Shown here one piece after another: positions 28,726 through 37,289 of a stretch of DNA of 64,000 nucleotides. Source of the DNA: Henriciella sp. Lineage in GTDB: Bacteria; Pseudomonadota; Alphaproteobacteria; Caulobacterales; Hyphomonadaceae. The translations under genes were made by a program, and so were the position numbers. Below the pieces are notes generated by a model, which was not told the DNA's origin, did not search any database, and was given only the letters and a program-made list of their open reading frames with translations. The stretch spans positions 1 to 64,000 of the forward strand of contig JABSQB010000009.1 in NCBI GenBank assembly GCA_013214545.1. Reading direction: 5' to 3'. How positions within the stretch are numbered: position 1 is the stretch's first letter; each line of letters opens with the position of its first letter.

Positions 28726-29946
28726 ATGGCAAAGATCAAGGTCGAAAATCCGATCGTCGAAATGGATGGCGACGAGATGACTCGCATCATCTGGCAGATG
28801 ATCAAAGACAAACTGATCTATCCCTATCTCGATATTGATCTGAAATATTACGACCTATCGATCGAGTCTCGCGACGAAACCGATGATCAGATCACGATCG
28901 ACGCGGCCAATGCGACGAAAGAATTTGGCGTCGCGGTGAAGTGCGCGACCATCACCCCGGACGAAGCTCGCGTGGAAGAGTTCGACCTGAAGAAAATGTG
29001 GCGCAGCCCGAACGGCACCATCCGCAACATTCTCGGCGGCGTTGTGTTCCGTGAGCCGATCGTCATCAACAATGTGCCCCGTCTGGTCCCAGGTTGGACT
29101 CAGCCAGTGGTTGTCGGTCGTCACGCTTTTGGTGACCAGTATAAGGCGACAGACTTCCTGGTGCCTGGCGCCGGTAAGCTGACCATGAAATGGGAAGCTG
29201 CTGACGGCTCGGCCAGCGAAGAGTTCGAAGTCTTTGACTTCCCGGAAGCCGGTATCGCCATGGGCATGTACAATCTGGACGCTTCCATTCGCGACTTCGC
29301 CCGCGCCTGTTTCAATTATGGCCTGCAGCGCAAATGGCCGGTCTATATGTCGACCAAGAATACCATCCTGAAAAAGTATGACGGTCGTTTCAAAGACCTG
29401 TTCCAGGAAATCTTCGACGCTGAATTCAAAGCCCAGTTCGATGAATTTGGTGGCACTTATGAGCACCGCCTGATCGACGACATGGTGGCCGCTGCGATGA
29501 AATGGTCTGGCGGTTATGTCTGGGCCTGTAAGAACTATGATGGCGACGTGCAGTCTGACACGGTCGCTCAGGGCTATGGCTCGCTCGGTCTGATGACATC
29601 GGTTCTGATGACGCCGGACGGCAAGACGGTTGAAGCGGAAGCTGCGCACGGCACGGTGACCCGTCACTATCGCAACCACCAGAAGGGCGAAGCGACTTCG
29701 ACCAACTCGATCGCCTCGATCTTTGCCTGGACCCGCGGCCTGCAGCATCGCGGCCGGATGGACAACACACCTGAAGTCACCGCCTTCGCTCAGAAGCTGG
29801 AAAACACCATCATCAAGACCGTTGAAAGCGGTCAGATGACGAAGGACCTGGCGCTTCTGGTTGGTCCGGAACAAGAGTGGCTGACCACCGAAGGCTTCCT
29901 CAACGCTGTTGGCGAGAACTTCGAAAAAGCCATGGCGGCAGGCTAA
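28726..29946 (+). CDS. icd: NADP-dependent isocitrate dehydrogenase
   Basis: Converts isocitrate to 2-oxoglutarate in the citric acid cycle; 406 residues, the dimeric eukaryote-like subfamily found in alphaproteobacteria. Hallmarks are the N-terminal [18 protein letters not shown], the substrate loop [19 protein letters not shown], the metal-binding region [25 protein letters not shown] (part quoted) and the cofactor segment [12 protein letters not shown]. The ATG at 28726 (preceded by AAAGGAAAACC) gives the family N-terminus; the open frame extends upstream but matches nothing. Expression probably starts at the promoter-like site 28661-28688. Confidence 0.97.
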   Translation: MAKIKVENPIVEMDGDEMTRIIWQMIKDKLIYPYLDIDLKYYDLSIESRDETDDQITIDAANATKEFGVAVKCATITPDEARVEEFDLKKMWRSPNGTIRNILGGVVFREPIVINNVPRLVPGWTQPVVVGRHAFGDQYKATDFLVPGAGKLTMKWEAADGSASEEFEVFDFPEAGIAMGMYNLDASIRDFARACFNYGLQRKWPVYMSTKNTILKKYDGRFKDLFQEIFDAEFKAQFDEFGGTYEHRLIDDMVAAAMKWSGGYVWACKNYDGDVQSDTVAQGYGSLGLMTSVLMTPDGKTVEAEAAHGTVTRHYRNHQKGEATSTNSIASIFAWTRGLQHRGRMDNTPEVTAFAQKLENTIIKTVESGQMTKDLALLVGPEQEWLTTEGFLNAVGENFEKAMAAG

Positions 29947-29947
29947 G

Positions 29948-30478
29948 GTGCCGATCGGGGTCAACATCCGACCCGCCGTCTCGGGCGACGAATTCGCGCT
30001 TGGGGCGGTCGGTGCGGCTACGTTCCTCGAAAGCTATTCCGAAACCATTCCAGGCGCGGACCTCGTTTCACATTGCCAGACGCAGCACGCGCCGGAAGTC
30101 TACAAAGACTATATCGCGTCCAACGATCCCAATTATGCGTGCTGGCTGGCCGAGTATTCCGGCACCAAGGCTCCGATCGGCTATGCCGTCACGACCGCGG
30201 TCGAGGCGCCGACCGTTGGCCAGCCCGGCGATATTGAGCTCAAGCGCATTTACATCTTTTCCAAATATCATGGCACGGGCACAGGCCGCGAGCTGATGAT
30301 GCGGGCACTCGCCCATGGGCGCGAGATCGGCGCCAAGCGAATGCTGCTCGGCACCTATGACCAGAACCACCGCGCGGTTGCCTTCTATGAACGCGCGGGA
30401 TTCCTGAAGGTCGGTGAACGCAAGTTCCAGGTCGGCGGCCAGACGTTCAATGACATCATTATGGCCGTTAAGCTGTAG
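29948..30478 (+). CDS. GNAT family N-acetyltransferase
   Basis: Acetyl-CoA-dependent transferase of 176 residues. The start is GTG at 29948, one base after the icd stop, giving NIRPAVSGDEFALGAVG, a normal GNAT N-terminus. Acetyl-CoA motif A is IYIFSKYHGTGTGRELMMRAL with the R/Q-x-x-G-x-G/A-type loop, and motif B is LLGTYDQNHRAVAFYERAGF. The substrate (small molecule, protein N-terminus or antibiotic) is unknown. It is probably translated together with icd by re-initiation. Confidence 0.87.
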   Translation: MPIGVNIRPAVSGDEFALGAVGAATFLESYSETIPGADLVSHCQTQHAPEVYKDYIASNDPNYACWLAEYSGTKAPIGYAVTTAVEAPTVGQPGDIELKRIYIFSKYHGTGTGRELMMRALAHGREIGAKRMLLGTYDQNHRAVAFYERAGFLKVGERKFQVGGQTFNDIIMAVKL

Positions 30479-30497
30479 CGAGATCCCACTTACTCCC

Positions 30498-30536
30498 CAA
30501 AAACAAAAGACCGGGCCAGGGCTGCGACCCTGACCC
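30498..30536 (-). terminator. Terminator of the Arg/Asp-rich secreted protein gene
   Basis: Ten-base stem CGGGTCAGGG / CCCTGGCCCG (one G-U pair) with a six-base loop when read on the minus strand. It is followed by a T-rich tract (TCTTTTGTTTTT) and sits about 40 bases past the stop codon of the minus-strand gene. Confidence 0.8.
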
Positions 30537-30577
30537 GATCCCGGCGCACGCAGTCGCGCCGCTAGCCCGCGTATCGG

Positions 30578-30895
30578 CTAGTATAGGTTAAGACGGTCGC
30601 GGCGATCCTCACGTCGGTCCTGAATGTTCTCAAGTCGGTCGAGGCGATCCTCTGCACGATCCCATGGACCATGATTGACGGCGCGGTCGCGGCGATCTTC
30701 GCGGCGGTCAATGACGTTCTCGCGCCGGTCGATCCGGTCTTCGAGGCGGTCAAGATAAGAGCCCTGCTCGATCACGCCGCGCCGCTCCAGGCGGTCGAGG
30801 CGATTGTCGAACCGCTCAAAGCGTTCAGCCGGGCCTGCAAGCGCGACAGGGGCGGCCAGCGCCGCAACGAGTGAAAGTGTGATTAGCTTCTTCAT
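30578..30895 (-). CDS. Secreted Arg/Asp/Glu-rich repeat protein
   Basis: Small exported protein of 105 residues. Signal peptide MKKLITLSLVAALAAPVALA, start ATG at 30895 with GGAGGG upstream. The mature part is built of degenerate charged repeats such as FDNRLDRLERR, YLDRLEDRIDRREN, VIDRREDRRDR and AEDRLDRLENIQDRREDRRD. Acidic and basic residues alternate at i/i+3/i+4, typical of a stable single alpha helix with salt bridges. No cysteine or known catalytic motif is present. I do not recognise a named family; similar DRRED-rich exported proteins occur in alphaproteobacteria, but a function is not known to me. It has its own terminator. Confidence 0.72.
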   Translation of the reverse strand: MKKLITLSLVAALAAPVALAGPAERFERFDNRLDRLERRGVIEQGSYLDRLEDRIDRRENVIDRREDRRDRAVNHGPWDRAEDRLDRLENIQDRREDRRDRLNLY

Positions 30896-31027
30896 GCGTC
30901 CCTCCATGTGTGTTCGCATAGAGGTCAAACGCGCAGGAATTCGATTCCCGTCGAAAAAAGTTCAATAAATTCAGGTATGAACAGCTGTTCAGATTCGAGC
31001 CGCCTGGGATCCTTGGCGCGTTAGGTC

Positions 31028-31270
31028 TTAATCGACCAGTTCAACCCGGTAGCTTTCAATCACCGTATTGGCGAGCAGCTTCTCGCACATGTCTTTGACC
31101 CGCGCTTCGGCTTCTGCCTGCGATACCCCGTCGAGATCGAGCTCAATCACTTTGCCAATCCGGGCACCGGAGACTTCATTAAATCCCATGCGACCGAGCG
31201 AGTCGGCCACAGCCTTGCCCTGTGGATCAAGGACGCCAGGTTTCAGACCAACATGGACAATGGCTTTCAT
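31028..31270 (-). CDS. purS: Phosphoribosylformylglycinamidine synthase subunit PurS
   Basis: Small structural subunit (80 residues) of the three-part PurSQL enzyme of purine synthesis step 4. The family pattern is clear: KAIVHVGLKPGVLDPQGKAV, SLGRMGFNEVSGARIGKVIEL and the C-terminal MCEKLLANTVIESYRVELV. It follows purC on the same strand but with a broken sulfotransferase gene in between. purQ and purL do not follow, so they lie elsewhere or outside the window. Confidence 0.93.
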   Translation of the reverse strand: MKAIVHVGLKPGVLDPQGKAVADSLGRMGFNEVSGARIGKVIELDLDGVSQAEAEARVKDMCEKLLANTVIESYRVELVD

Positions 31271-31322
31271 GAGAATCGCGCTCCGCTAGATGAGTCGCGC
31301 CCCCTCTACCCCATTCTGCTGG

Positions 31323-32033
31323 CTATCGGAAGACAAGATACGCGATCAATGCAGCAAGCCCTGCAACGCCGGCGGCAGCGTATGGCAGCATCTGCAGGCG
31401 CTTGAACATGCCGATGCGGTTTTGAAAGTCTGCACGATCATTGACGTTCGGAAATTCAGTGACGGGCACGGGCTTCCCGAGGAAGGTGCACAACGGCTCC
31501 CAGCCTTCTTTTGGATGAAAGACCAGTAAGCGGTCATCGGAGAATGCCGCTTTGACATCAGCTTCATGCTGCTGGAACACAAGCCGCGCGGCGTCCTTGT
31601 CGTCCAGGCCGCCGCCGAACAGGCGGTCCCAGATCGTCCCAAACGTCATCTGCTTGATTTTCCGCACCATCGGAATGAGCGTCATCCAACCAGGAATATC
31701 GCGGCTGACCGGCCAGATCGTTTCCGTCGCGCTTTGATACCAGCTGTCAAAACTACGCGTGGTCAGAATGATTTTGGCATCGGGATAGTAAGCGGCGAGT
31801 TCGCGCCAATAGGCTGAAGATGGAAAATCGACGCTGGCCTGAAAGCCCTCGAACACTGCGTCCCAATCGGGATCTTCGCCCTGGGATATACGATGCCACA
31901 TATCCAGCTGTTTGGCGTTCGGCATGACCTCCATCATGTGATGGCATTTGTCATAGCCAAGCTGTTCCAGTGCCGCCTTCATGGACAACGTTCAGGTGCG
32001 CCCGAACCCGGCGCCGATTACTTGCAAAGCCAT
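31323..32033 (-). pseudogene. Sulfotransferase family gene interrupted by one in-frame TGA
   Basis: Starting at the ATG at 32033, which has an excellent GGGAGG site, the frame reads MALQVIGAGFGRT, then TGA at 31994-31992, then TLSMKAALEQLGY onwards without any further break to the stop at 31323. The family has GRTGTLS here: the TGA replaces the glycine codon of the PAPS-binding P-loop (one base change from GGA). The rest (about 222 residues after the stop) keeps ILTTRSFDSWYQSA, the 3'-phosphate-binding type segment, and ends in a C-terminal membrane helix (YAAAGVAGLAALIAYLVF). Internal starts (TTG 31988, ATG 31982) would lack strand beta1 and the P-loop. It could be a real recent pseudogene or a sequencing error. 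Confidence 0.8.
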
Positions 32034-32038
32034 ATTGT

Positions 32039-32044
32039 CCTCCC
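32039..32044 (-). promoter_or_regulatory. Ribosome binding site that fixes the original sulfotransferase start
   Basis: GGGAGG on the minus strand, five bases before the ATG at 32033. A strong site here, and none before TTG 31988, argues that translation was meant to begin upstream of the TGA codon. Confidence 0.7.
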
Positions 32045-32057
32045 TTAAGGCGGGAGG

Positions 32058-32828
32058 CTACTTGTTAGCGCCAGAAAAGTCGACGATTTCAGCGCCTTGC
32101 GCGTTTTCTTTGATGATACCAAGACGCCGCGCCACTTCGGCATAGGCTTCCGTCACGCCGCCAAGATCCCGGCGGAAGCGGTCCTTGTCGAGCTTTTCAT
32201 TGGTCTCCAGGTCCCAGAGCCGGCAACTGTCGGGGCTGATCTCATCAGCGAGGATGACGCGCTGCATGTCATTCTCGAAGAACCGGCCAAACTCAAGTTT
32301 GAAGTCCACCAGCTTGATGCCAACCGCAGCAAACAGGCCGGACATGAAATCATTGATCCGCAGAGACAGGGCGATCAGCTCGTCCATCTCATGCGGCTGG
32401 GCCCAGCCAAAGGCTGCGATGTGTTCTTCAGCAATCAGCGGGTCGCCGAGCTTGTCATCCTTGAGGCAAAACTCGACAATTGCCCGCGGCAGCTGCGTGC
32501 CTTCTTCGATGCCGAGACGCTTGGACATGGTGCCAGCGGCAACGTTGCGAACGATCACTTCGAGCGGGATGATCTCCACTTTCTTGATCAATTGCTCGCG
32601 CATGTTCAGACGCTTGATGAAGTGATTGGGAATTCCAACCCCGCCCAGGCGGGTCATGATGAATTCCGAAATGCGATTGTTCAGAACGCCTTTGCCGTCG
32701 AGCACAGCTTTCTTCTCGGCGTTAAACGCGGTCGCATCGTCCTTGAAATACTGGATCAGGGTGTTTGGCTCTGGTCCTTCATACAGAATCTTCGCCTTGC
32801 CTTCGTAAATCATACGCTTGCGTGACAT
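32058..32828 (-). CDS. purC: Phosphoribosylaminoimidazole-succinocarboxamide synthase (SAICAR synthetase)
   Basis: Purine synthesis enzyme joining CAIR and aspartate with ATP; 256 residues. Visible signatures are [11 protein letters not shown] at the N-terminus, [19 protein letters not shown] (PurC signature 1), and [30 protein letters not shown] region for signature 2. The start ATG at 32828 has GAGAGG upstream; the longer frame from 32873 lacks support. The leader carries two hairpins (32859-32916). It is followed by a broken sulfotransferase gene and purS. Confidence 0.96.
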   Translation of the reverse strand: MSRKRMIYEGKAKILYEGPEPNTLIQYFKDDATAFNAEKKAVLDGKGVLNNRISEFIMTRLGGVGIPNHFIKRLNMREQLIKKVEIIPLEVIVRNVAAGTMSKRLGIEEGTQLPRAIVEFCLKDDKLGDPLIAEEHIAAFGWAQPHEMDELIALSLRINDFMSGLFAAVGIKLVDFKLEFGRFFENDMQRVILADEISPDSCRLWDLETNEKLDKDRFRRDLGGVTEAYAEVARRLGIIKENAQGAEIVDFSGANK

Positions 32829-32858
32829 CGCGCTATCCCTCTCGCCGTTTGGCTCTTT

Positions 32859-32916
32859 GGCTGACTGCGACAAGGGCCGACTCAGTCAGCCCTACCCGTA
32901 AGGCGCTCCCCTTACG
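32859..32916 (-). promoter_or_regulatory. Two tandem hairpins in the purC leader
   Basis: Inverted repeats GGCTGACT/AGTCAGCC (32859-32866 with 32884-32891) and CGTAAGG/CCTTACG (32897-32903 with 32910-32916), both perfect, 31-88 bases upstream of the purC start. Neither is followed by a T-run, so they are not terminators. They may act in the mRNA leader or as DNA operator sites. Confidence 0.4.
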
Positions 32917-32945
32917 CCAATCGCGGCGATTAGGCAAAAGGCTTC

Positions 32946-32975
32946 TTGCACCCGCCCCCTGATCGACCCTATATC
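32946..32975 (+). promoter_or_regulatory. Candidate promoter of the zeta subunit/glutaredoxin operon
   Basis: TTGCAC at 32946-32951 and CCTATATC at 32968-32975, spacing 17-18 bases depending on the -10 chosen, about 40 bases before the first start codon. It resembles the alphaproteobacterial housekeeping consensus. Confidence 0.4.
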
Positions 32976-33016
32976 AGCCTCGATACGAGCAATTCTCCGA
33001 TAAGGGACTTACATAC

Positions 33017-33343
33017 ATGTCTTCATTTGACGATCGCGAACGCGCCGAAGAAGCAAAATTTGCTATGGACGAAGCGACTGAGTTCAAGATCATGGCACGC
33101 CGCAACAAACTGCTTGGTTTGTGGGCAGCAGAGCTGATGGATCTGCATGGCGAAGAGGCCGAGGCCTATGCCAAAACCGTTGTTCTTTCCGATCTGGAAG
33201 AGCCAGGTGACGATGACGTCTTCAGAAAAGTGCGCGCCGACCTAGATAAGGCAGGTGTGGATCGCACCGATGCTCGCATCAAGGATCACATGGCGGAGCT
33301 GCTCCCCGTCGCGCGCGAGCAGGTAATGAAAGAGGCTGGCTAA
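33017..33343 (+). CDS. F1-ATPase inhibitor zeta subunit (DUF1476)
   Basis: Protein of 108 residues of the DUF1476 family, shown in Paracoccus and relatives to inhibit ATP hydrolysis by F1-ATPase. The family pattern is seen: SSFDDRERAEEAKFAMDEA, then KIMARRNKLLGLWAAELM, VVLSDLEEPGDDDVFRKV and TDARIKDHMAELL. It is the first gene of a tight four-gene run; grxD starts two bases after its stop. Whether it inhibits in this organism as strongly as in Paracoccus is not known; the family varies. Confidence 0.9.
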   Translation: MSSFDDRERAEEAKFAMDEATEFKIMARRNKLLGLWAAELMDLHGEEAEAYAKTVVLSDLEEPGDDDVFRKVRADLDKAGVDRTDARIKDHMAELLPVAREQVMKEAG

Positions 33344-33345
33344 TC

Positions 33346-33681
33346 ATGTCTGACGACGTCCAGGAAGCAATCGGCGAGGCTGTCAAAGCCAATGACGTAC
33401 TGCTCTTCATGAAGGGCACCCCAACATTCCCGCAATGCGGTTTCAGCTCAGTCGTCGTCCAGGTGCTGGATTATCTTGGCGTTGAGTACCAGGCGGTGAA
33501 CGTGCTTGAAGACCAGGCCGTGCGCGAAGGCATCAAGGCCTTCTCTGACTGGCCGACCATTCCTCAGCTCTATGTCAAAGGCGAGTTTGTGGGCGGCTGT
33601 GACATCGTCAAAGAGATGTTCGAAGCGGGCGAGCTGAAAGACTTCATGGCGGAAAAAGGCATCGCCATGGAAGCGGCTTGA
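33346..33681 (+). CDS. grxD: Monothiol glutaredoxin GrxD (Grx4)
   Basis: CGFS-type glutaredoxin of 111 residues for iron-sulfur cluster carriage. Active cysteine C31 in [10 protein letters not shown], glutathione-binding [19 protein letters not shown] near the C-terminus and the cis-Pro in TIPQ. The usual alphaproteobacterial neighbour bolA is not adjacent here; the gene lies between the zeta subunit and a DUF427 gene, sharing a TGATG stop/start with the latter. Confidence 0.96.
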   Translation: MSDDVQEAIGEAVKANDVLLFMKGTPTFPQCGFSSVVVQVLDYLGVEYQAVNVLEDQAVREGIKAFSDWPTIPQLYVKGEFVGGCDIVKEMFEAGELKDFMAEKGIAMEAA

Positions 33682-34052
33682 TGCGCAAGCATCTGGAGCC
33701 AGGCCCAGACCACCCCATTACGATTGAATCGATCGCGGCGCCCGTCAGAGTCATTATGGCGGGTGAAACCGTTCTGGCGTCGCAGTCTCATTTGGAACTC
33801 CGCGAAGCAAGCTATCCACCGGCCCTTTATCTGCCGCGCGATGAACTCGACTTGTCGGGTCTGGAACCATCCGATCACAAAACCTGGTGCCCGTATAAGG
33901 GTGAGGCGTCATACTTTCATTTACGCAGAGCCGACGGCAGCCTGTCGGAGAATGCCGTCTGGACGTATGAGACACCGTTCCCTGCCGTTGCCGCGATCAA
34001 GAACGCGCTCGCTGTTTATAGCGATCGTGTTGATGCCATTGAGGTCGGCTGA
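33681..34052 (+). CDS. DUF427 domain protein
   Basis: Protein of 123 residues matching DUF427: [56 protein letters not shown] (partly quoted), and [21 protein letters not shown]. The family is common in actinobacteria and alphaproteobacteria and has no established reaction. The conserved CPYKG and the acidic residues suggest a small-molecule pocket (inference). The ATG overlaps the grxD stop by one base, so it is translated from the same message. Confidence 0.88.
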   Translation: MRKHLEPGPDHPITIESIAAPVRVIMAGETVLASQSHLELREASYPPALYLPRDELDLSGLEPSDHKTWCPYKGEASYFHLRRADGSLSENAVWTYETPFPAVAAIKNALAVYSDRVDAIEVG

Positions 34053-34055
34053 GAG

Positions 34056-34508
34056 ATGACAGCGAACCTCATCCTGGGGCCGCGCCCGGGCAAAAAATCC
34101 AAAGACTCGATTGCCGCCCAGGGCGTGACGGATCTCGTCACGTTACTTTCGCCGCGCGAGCAGCCCGATAGCGTCAGCAAGATTGCCCGCACGATCGGTG
34201 CGCATTGGCACCATTTCCCGATTGATGGCGGGCATATGGACACGCTCGCAGGAGTCGATCTGTCTCAGCTTTTCTTGCTGTATGACGAGATTGTCCGATC
34301 GCGTGAGGACGCGGTTATCTATTTGCATTGCTCGGCAGGCATTCATCGTACAGGTTTTGTGATCTACGCCCTGCTGCGGTATCGCGGCCTGACCCCCGAA
34401 GCCGCGACCGCTGAAGTGGCAAAGCTTCGTCCGGTGACGTCTGAACAAGTTGGGGAAGACCGCCTCGCCCTCGCCGAAGAGATGTTTCAAGCCTGGCAGG
34501 CGAAATAG
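34056..34508 (+). CDS. Dual-specificity/tyrosine phosphatase-like protein
   Basis: Cysteine phosphatase of 150 residues. The CX5R loop is HCSAGIHRTG with nucleophile C92 and R98. An acidic residue D57 in FPIDGGH is a candidate general acid. The region after the loop (ALLRYRGLTPEAATAEVAKLRP) matches tyrosine/dual-specificity phosphatases. It starts three bases after the DUF427 stop, the last gene of the four-gene operon, and converges on a membrane protein gene. The substrate is unknown. Confidence 0.87.
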   Translation: MTANLILGPRPGKKSKDSIAAQGVTDLVTLLSPREQPDSVSKIARTIGAHWHHFPIDGGHMDTLAGVDLSQLFLLYDEIVRSREDAVIYLHCSAGIHRTGFVIYALLRYRGLTPEAATAEVAKLRPVTSEQVGEDRLALAEEMFQAWQAK

Positions 34509-34514
34509 ACCCGC

Positions 34515-34916
34515 TCAGGCAAACCAGAACAGATAGATACTGGCGACGAGCGGCAGCAGGCCCATCGCAAACATGGTCCGGATGAATTTGTAATGGGCGA
34601 CCCAGCCGTCCAGTTTGGCATCCCCGCTCTCACGTGACTCTGTCTCCAGATCTATCCAGCCATGCTTTTTGCTGAACGTGTCCGAGACAATGTACTGATC
34701 GAGTGAGTCCTCGAAACAGCGATGCCCGAAATAGAAGGTGATCGAATAGGAAATGATCGCCAGCATGACGATGATCACCCAGCCGATCCAGCCCATGCCG
34801 CCGCCATACTCAATCTGATTCCAAAAAGCGAAGCCGGCGCCGAGGCCGACGATCCCGGCGACCGCTACGATCTGCCAGAGTCTCGTCCGGTTCGGGGTCT
34901 TTGGGGCGTCGGCCAT
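34515..34916 (-). CDS. Hypothetical membrane protein, three predicted helices
   Basis: Unrecognised protein of 133 residues. Hydrophobic segments are at about 14-33 ([20 protein letters not shown]), 41-62 ([21 protein letters not shown]) and 112-131 ([19 protein letters not shown]). Between the second and third is a soluble stretch with a charged loop [22 protein letters not shown] precedes the ATG. It is divergent from rimO with a 48-base gap and convergent with the phosphatase gene. Confidence 0.75.
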   Translation of the reverse strand: MADAPKTPNRTRLWQIVAVAGIVGLGAGFAFWNQIEYGGGMGWIGWVIIVMLAIISYSITFYFGHRCFEDSLDQYIVSDTFSKKHGWIDLETESRESGDAKLDGWVAHYKFIRTMFAMGLLPLVASIYLFWFA

Positions 34917-34964
34917 GATTTGCGCTCCTTTTCAAAGCGGGTTTCAGACTATATCAGCACCGCC

Positions 34965-36320
34965 ATGACGACCACCCTCGACCGCCCGGCCCCGATCAAG
35001 CCCAATGCCATTCCAAAAGTTGGATTGGTCTCCCTGGGCTGTCCGAAAGCTCTGGTTGATTCAGAGCGGATTGTCACCCGCCTACGGGCCGAAGGCTATC
35101 AGATCAGTCCGGACTATTCCGGCGCAGACCTGGTGCTGGTCAACACGTGCGGCTTTCTGGACAGCGCCCGCGATGAAAGCCTCGATGCGATTGGCGAAGC
35201 GATTGAGGCGAATGGCAAAGTCATCGTCACTGGCTGCCTTGGCGCCGAGCCTGAGGTGATCGAAAAGGCCCACCCGAAAGTGCTCGCGGTCACAGGCCCG
35301 CATCAATATGAGCAGGTCATGGACGCGGTGCACACACACCTGACGCCGCCGCACAATCCGCATCAGGATCTGGTCCCAGAAAGCGGCCTGCGTCTAACTC
35401 CGCGCCATTATGCCTATTTGAAGATCTCCGAAGGCTGCAACAATCGCTGCAGCTTCTGCATCATCCCGAAACTGCGCGGTGATCTCGCTTCCCGGCCGAT
35501 CCACCATGTTCTGACCGAAGCCGAACAGCTGGTCCGCGCCGGGGTGAAAGAGCTTCTGGTGATCAGCCAGGACACCAGCGCCTACGGGCTCGACGTCAAA
35601 TATGCACCGCAGACCTGGAAAGGGACTGAATACGAGACGCGATTCCTCGATCTCGCGCGTGGGCTGTCCAGCCTCGGCGTGTGGACGCGGTTGCACTATG
35701 TCTATCCCTACCCGCACGTGGACAAGGTCATTCCGCTGATGGCGGAAGGCGCTATCACGCCCTATCTCGACATCCCGTTCCAGCATGCCAGCACGAACGT
35801 CCTGAAAGCAATGAAGCGCCCGGCCAAGCAGGATCGCGTTCTAGAGCGCATCCAGCAGTGGCGCCGTGACGTGCCCGACCTCGCCATTCGCTCGACTTTC
35901 ATTGTCGGCTTCCCGGGCGAGACCGAAGAAGACTTCGAGATCCTGCTCGACTTCATTCGCGAAGCGAAAATCGATCGCGCCGGCTGTTTCAAGTATGAGA
36001 ACGTCGCCCACGCAGACAGCCGCGACTTGCCCGGTCACTTGCCGGAAGAGGTTAAAGAAGAGCGCTGGCATCGCTTCATGGAAACGCAAGCCGAAGTCTC
36101 CGCTGCGCGGGCGCTAGCGCAGATCGGTAGCGTGCAGGACGTCATTATTGATGGCCGCGATGAAGAAGATGGCAATTGGCTTGCTCGCTCAAAGGCTGAT
36201 GCCCCAGAGATTGACGGGCTGGTCTACCTGACTTCGGACAAACCGCTTCAGGCAGGCGACATCGTCTCTGCCGAGATCGTGAACGCTGACGCCTATGACT
36301 TGTTCGCCCGGGTGGTATAG
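34965..36320 (+). CDS. rimO: Ribosomal protein S12 methylthiotransferase RimO
   Basis: Radical SAM enzyme adding a methylthio group to the conserved Asp of ribosomal protein S12; 451 residues. The N-terminal UPF0004 domain has [29 protein letters not shown] and [11 protein letters not shown] with its three cluster cysteines. The radical SAM motif CxxxCxxC is C158, C162, C165 in [16 protein letters not shown]-terminal TRAM domain follows at about 385-451. The ATG at 34965 is taken; the open frame continues far upstream but shows no homology. Confidence 0.97.
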   Translation: MTTTLDRPAPIKPNAIPKVGLVSLGCPKALVDSERIVTRLRAEGYQISPDYSGADLVLVNTCGFLDSARDESLDAIGEAIEANGKVIVTGCLGAEPEVIEKAHPKVLAVTGPHQYEQVMDAVHTHLTPPHNPHQDLVPESGLRLTPRHYAYLKISEGCNNRCSFCIIPKLRGDLASRPIHHVLTEAEQLVRAGVKELLVISQDTSAYGLDVKYAPQTWKGTEYETRFLDLARGLSSLGVWTRLHYVYPYPHVDKVIPLMAEGAITPYLDIPFQHASTNVLKAMKRPAKQDRVLERIQQWRRDVPDLAIRSTFIVGFPGETEEDFEILLDFIREAKIDRAGCFKYENVAHADSRDLPGHLPEEVKEERWHRFMETQAEVSAARALAQIGSVQDVIIDGRDEEDGNWLARSKADAPEIDGLVYLTSDKPLQAGDIVSAEIVNADAYDLFARVV

Positions 36321-36350
36321 CTGTTCCGAAAGCAGTTTCGGGAGACCAGA

Positions 36351-37289
36351 GTGCGGACTAGAATTCTTAGCCTGATGATTGGGGCGGCAATCGCGGCGAC
36401 GCCCGGAATCACGCAAGAGGCCGGTATGACCATCGTCCCGGCGCAAATCGACGAAGGCGTGATTGAGCTTTACGACGGCGCAGCGCCTGGCTCTGAGAAT
36501 GCCACCCAAACCGAAACCTGGTTTGACATCGGTACGGAGCGTTGGATTTCAAACGTCACCGTCCCCACGCTCCTGCCCGTCTTGCCGGAGGATCCAGACG
36601 CGACACGCGCAGCCGTCTTGGTCGTGCCGGGCGGCGGATTTCAATTCGTGTCGATCGATAATGAAGGCTACCCGATTGCTGACTGGCTCGCGGACCGCGG
36701 TGTCGCCGCCTTTGTCCTGAAATATCGCGTTATGGCCGCGCCCGAAGATCCGGCGGGCTTTCTGGCGCACATGAGCCGCCTGTTCGACCCGCAGCCGGGC
36801 GACGAACCGATAGATGTGACCGAGGGCATTCCGTTCGCCGTCGCGGATGCACAAGCCGCGCTCAGTCTGATCCGCAACAATGCGGAGGCATGGGGCTATG
36901 ACGCCGACAAGCTTGGCATGATCGGCTTTTCAGCTGGCGCAATGACGACGCTCGGCGTGGTCACGGCTGACAGCCAGACAGCCCCCAAGCCCGACTTCAT
37001 CGGCTACATTTACGGCCCGATGTTGGCCGTTGATCTGCCACAGGACCCGCCGCCAATGTTCAATGCGCTCGCAGCGGATGACCCCTTGTTCAACACGCAA
37101 GGGTTCGGCCTGGTTGAGGCCTGGCAAGCAACTGGCGCACCTGTGGAGTTCCACTACTACCAGAATGGCGGACATGGCTTTGGCAGCTATAAACGCGGCG
37201 TCACAGCCGATCTCTGGTTTGATCAGTTTGTCGCTTGGATGGATACGCGCGGCCTTCTGACCCCGGCGGAGGGTGACCGTGCTGACTGA
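36351..37289 (+). CDS. Exported alpha/beta hydrolase (acyl-esterase/xylanase-lipase type)
   Basis: Secreted hydrolase of 312 residues with an N-terminal signal segment (RILSLMIGAAIAATPGITQ). The oxyanion-hole strand AAVLVVPGGGFQFVS, nucleophile elbow IGFSAGAMTTLG and catalytic His in QNGGHGFGSY are present, as in esterases annotated BD-FAE or DUF1100-like. The start is GTG at 36351. The last 11 bases overlap the Rieske gene start (GTG 37279), so the two are likely one transcript. A role supplying that enzyme with a de-esterified substrate is only an inference. Confidence 0.85.
   Translation: MRTRILSLMIGAAIAATPGITQEAGMTIVPAQIDEGVIELYDGAAPGSENATQTETWFDIGTERWISNVTVPTLLPVLPEDPDATRAAVLVVPGGGFQFVSIDNEGYPIADWLADRGVAAFVLKYRVMAAPEDPAGFLAHMSRLFDPQPGDEPIDVTEGIPFAVADAQAALSLIRNNAEAWGYDADKLGMIGFSAGAMTTLGVVTADSQTAPKPDFIGYIYGPMLAVDLPQDPPPMFNALAADDPLFNTQGFGLVEAWQATGAPVEFHYYQNGGHGFGSYKRGVTADLWFDQFVAWMDTRGLLTPAEGDRAD

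Noticed and set aside
28855-29967. Open frame of 370 codons on the minus strand
   Set aside because: Antisense to icd; a codon-bias shadow.
31992-31994. TGA as selenocysteine in the sulfotransferase
   Set aside because: The family residue is a P-loop glycine, not Cys, so selenocysteine would not make sense; nonsense change or error is simpler.
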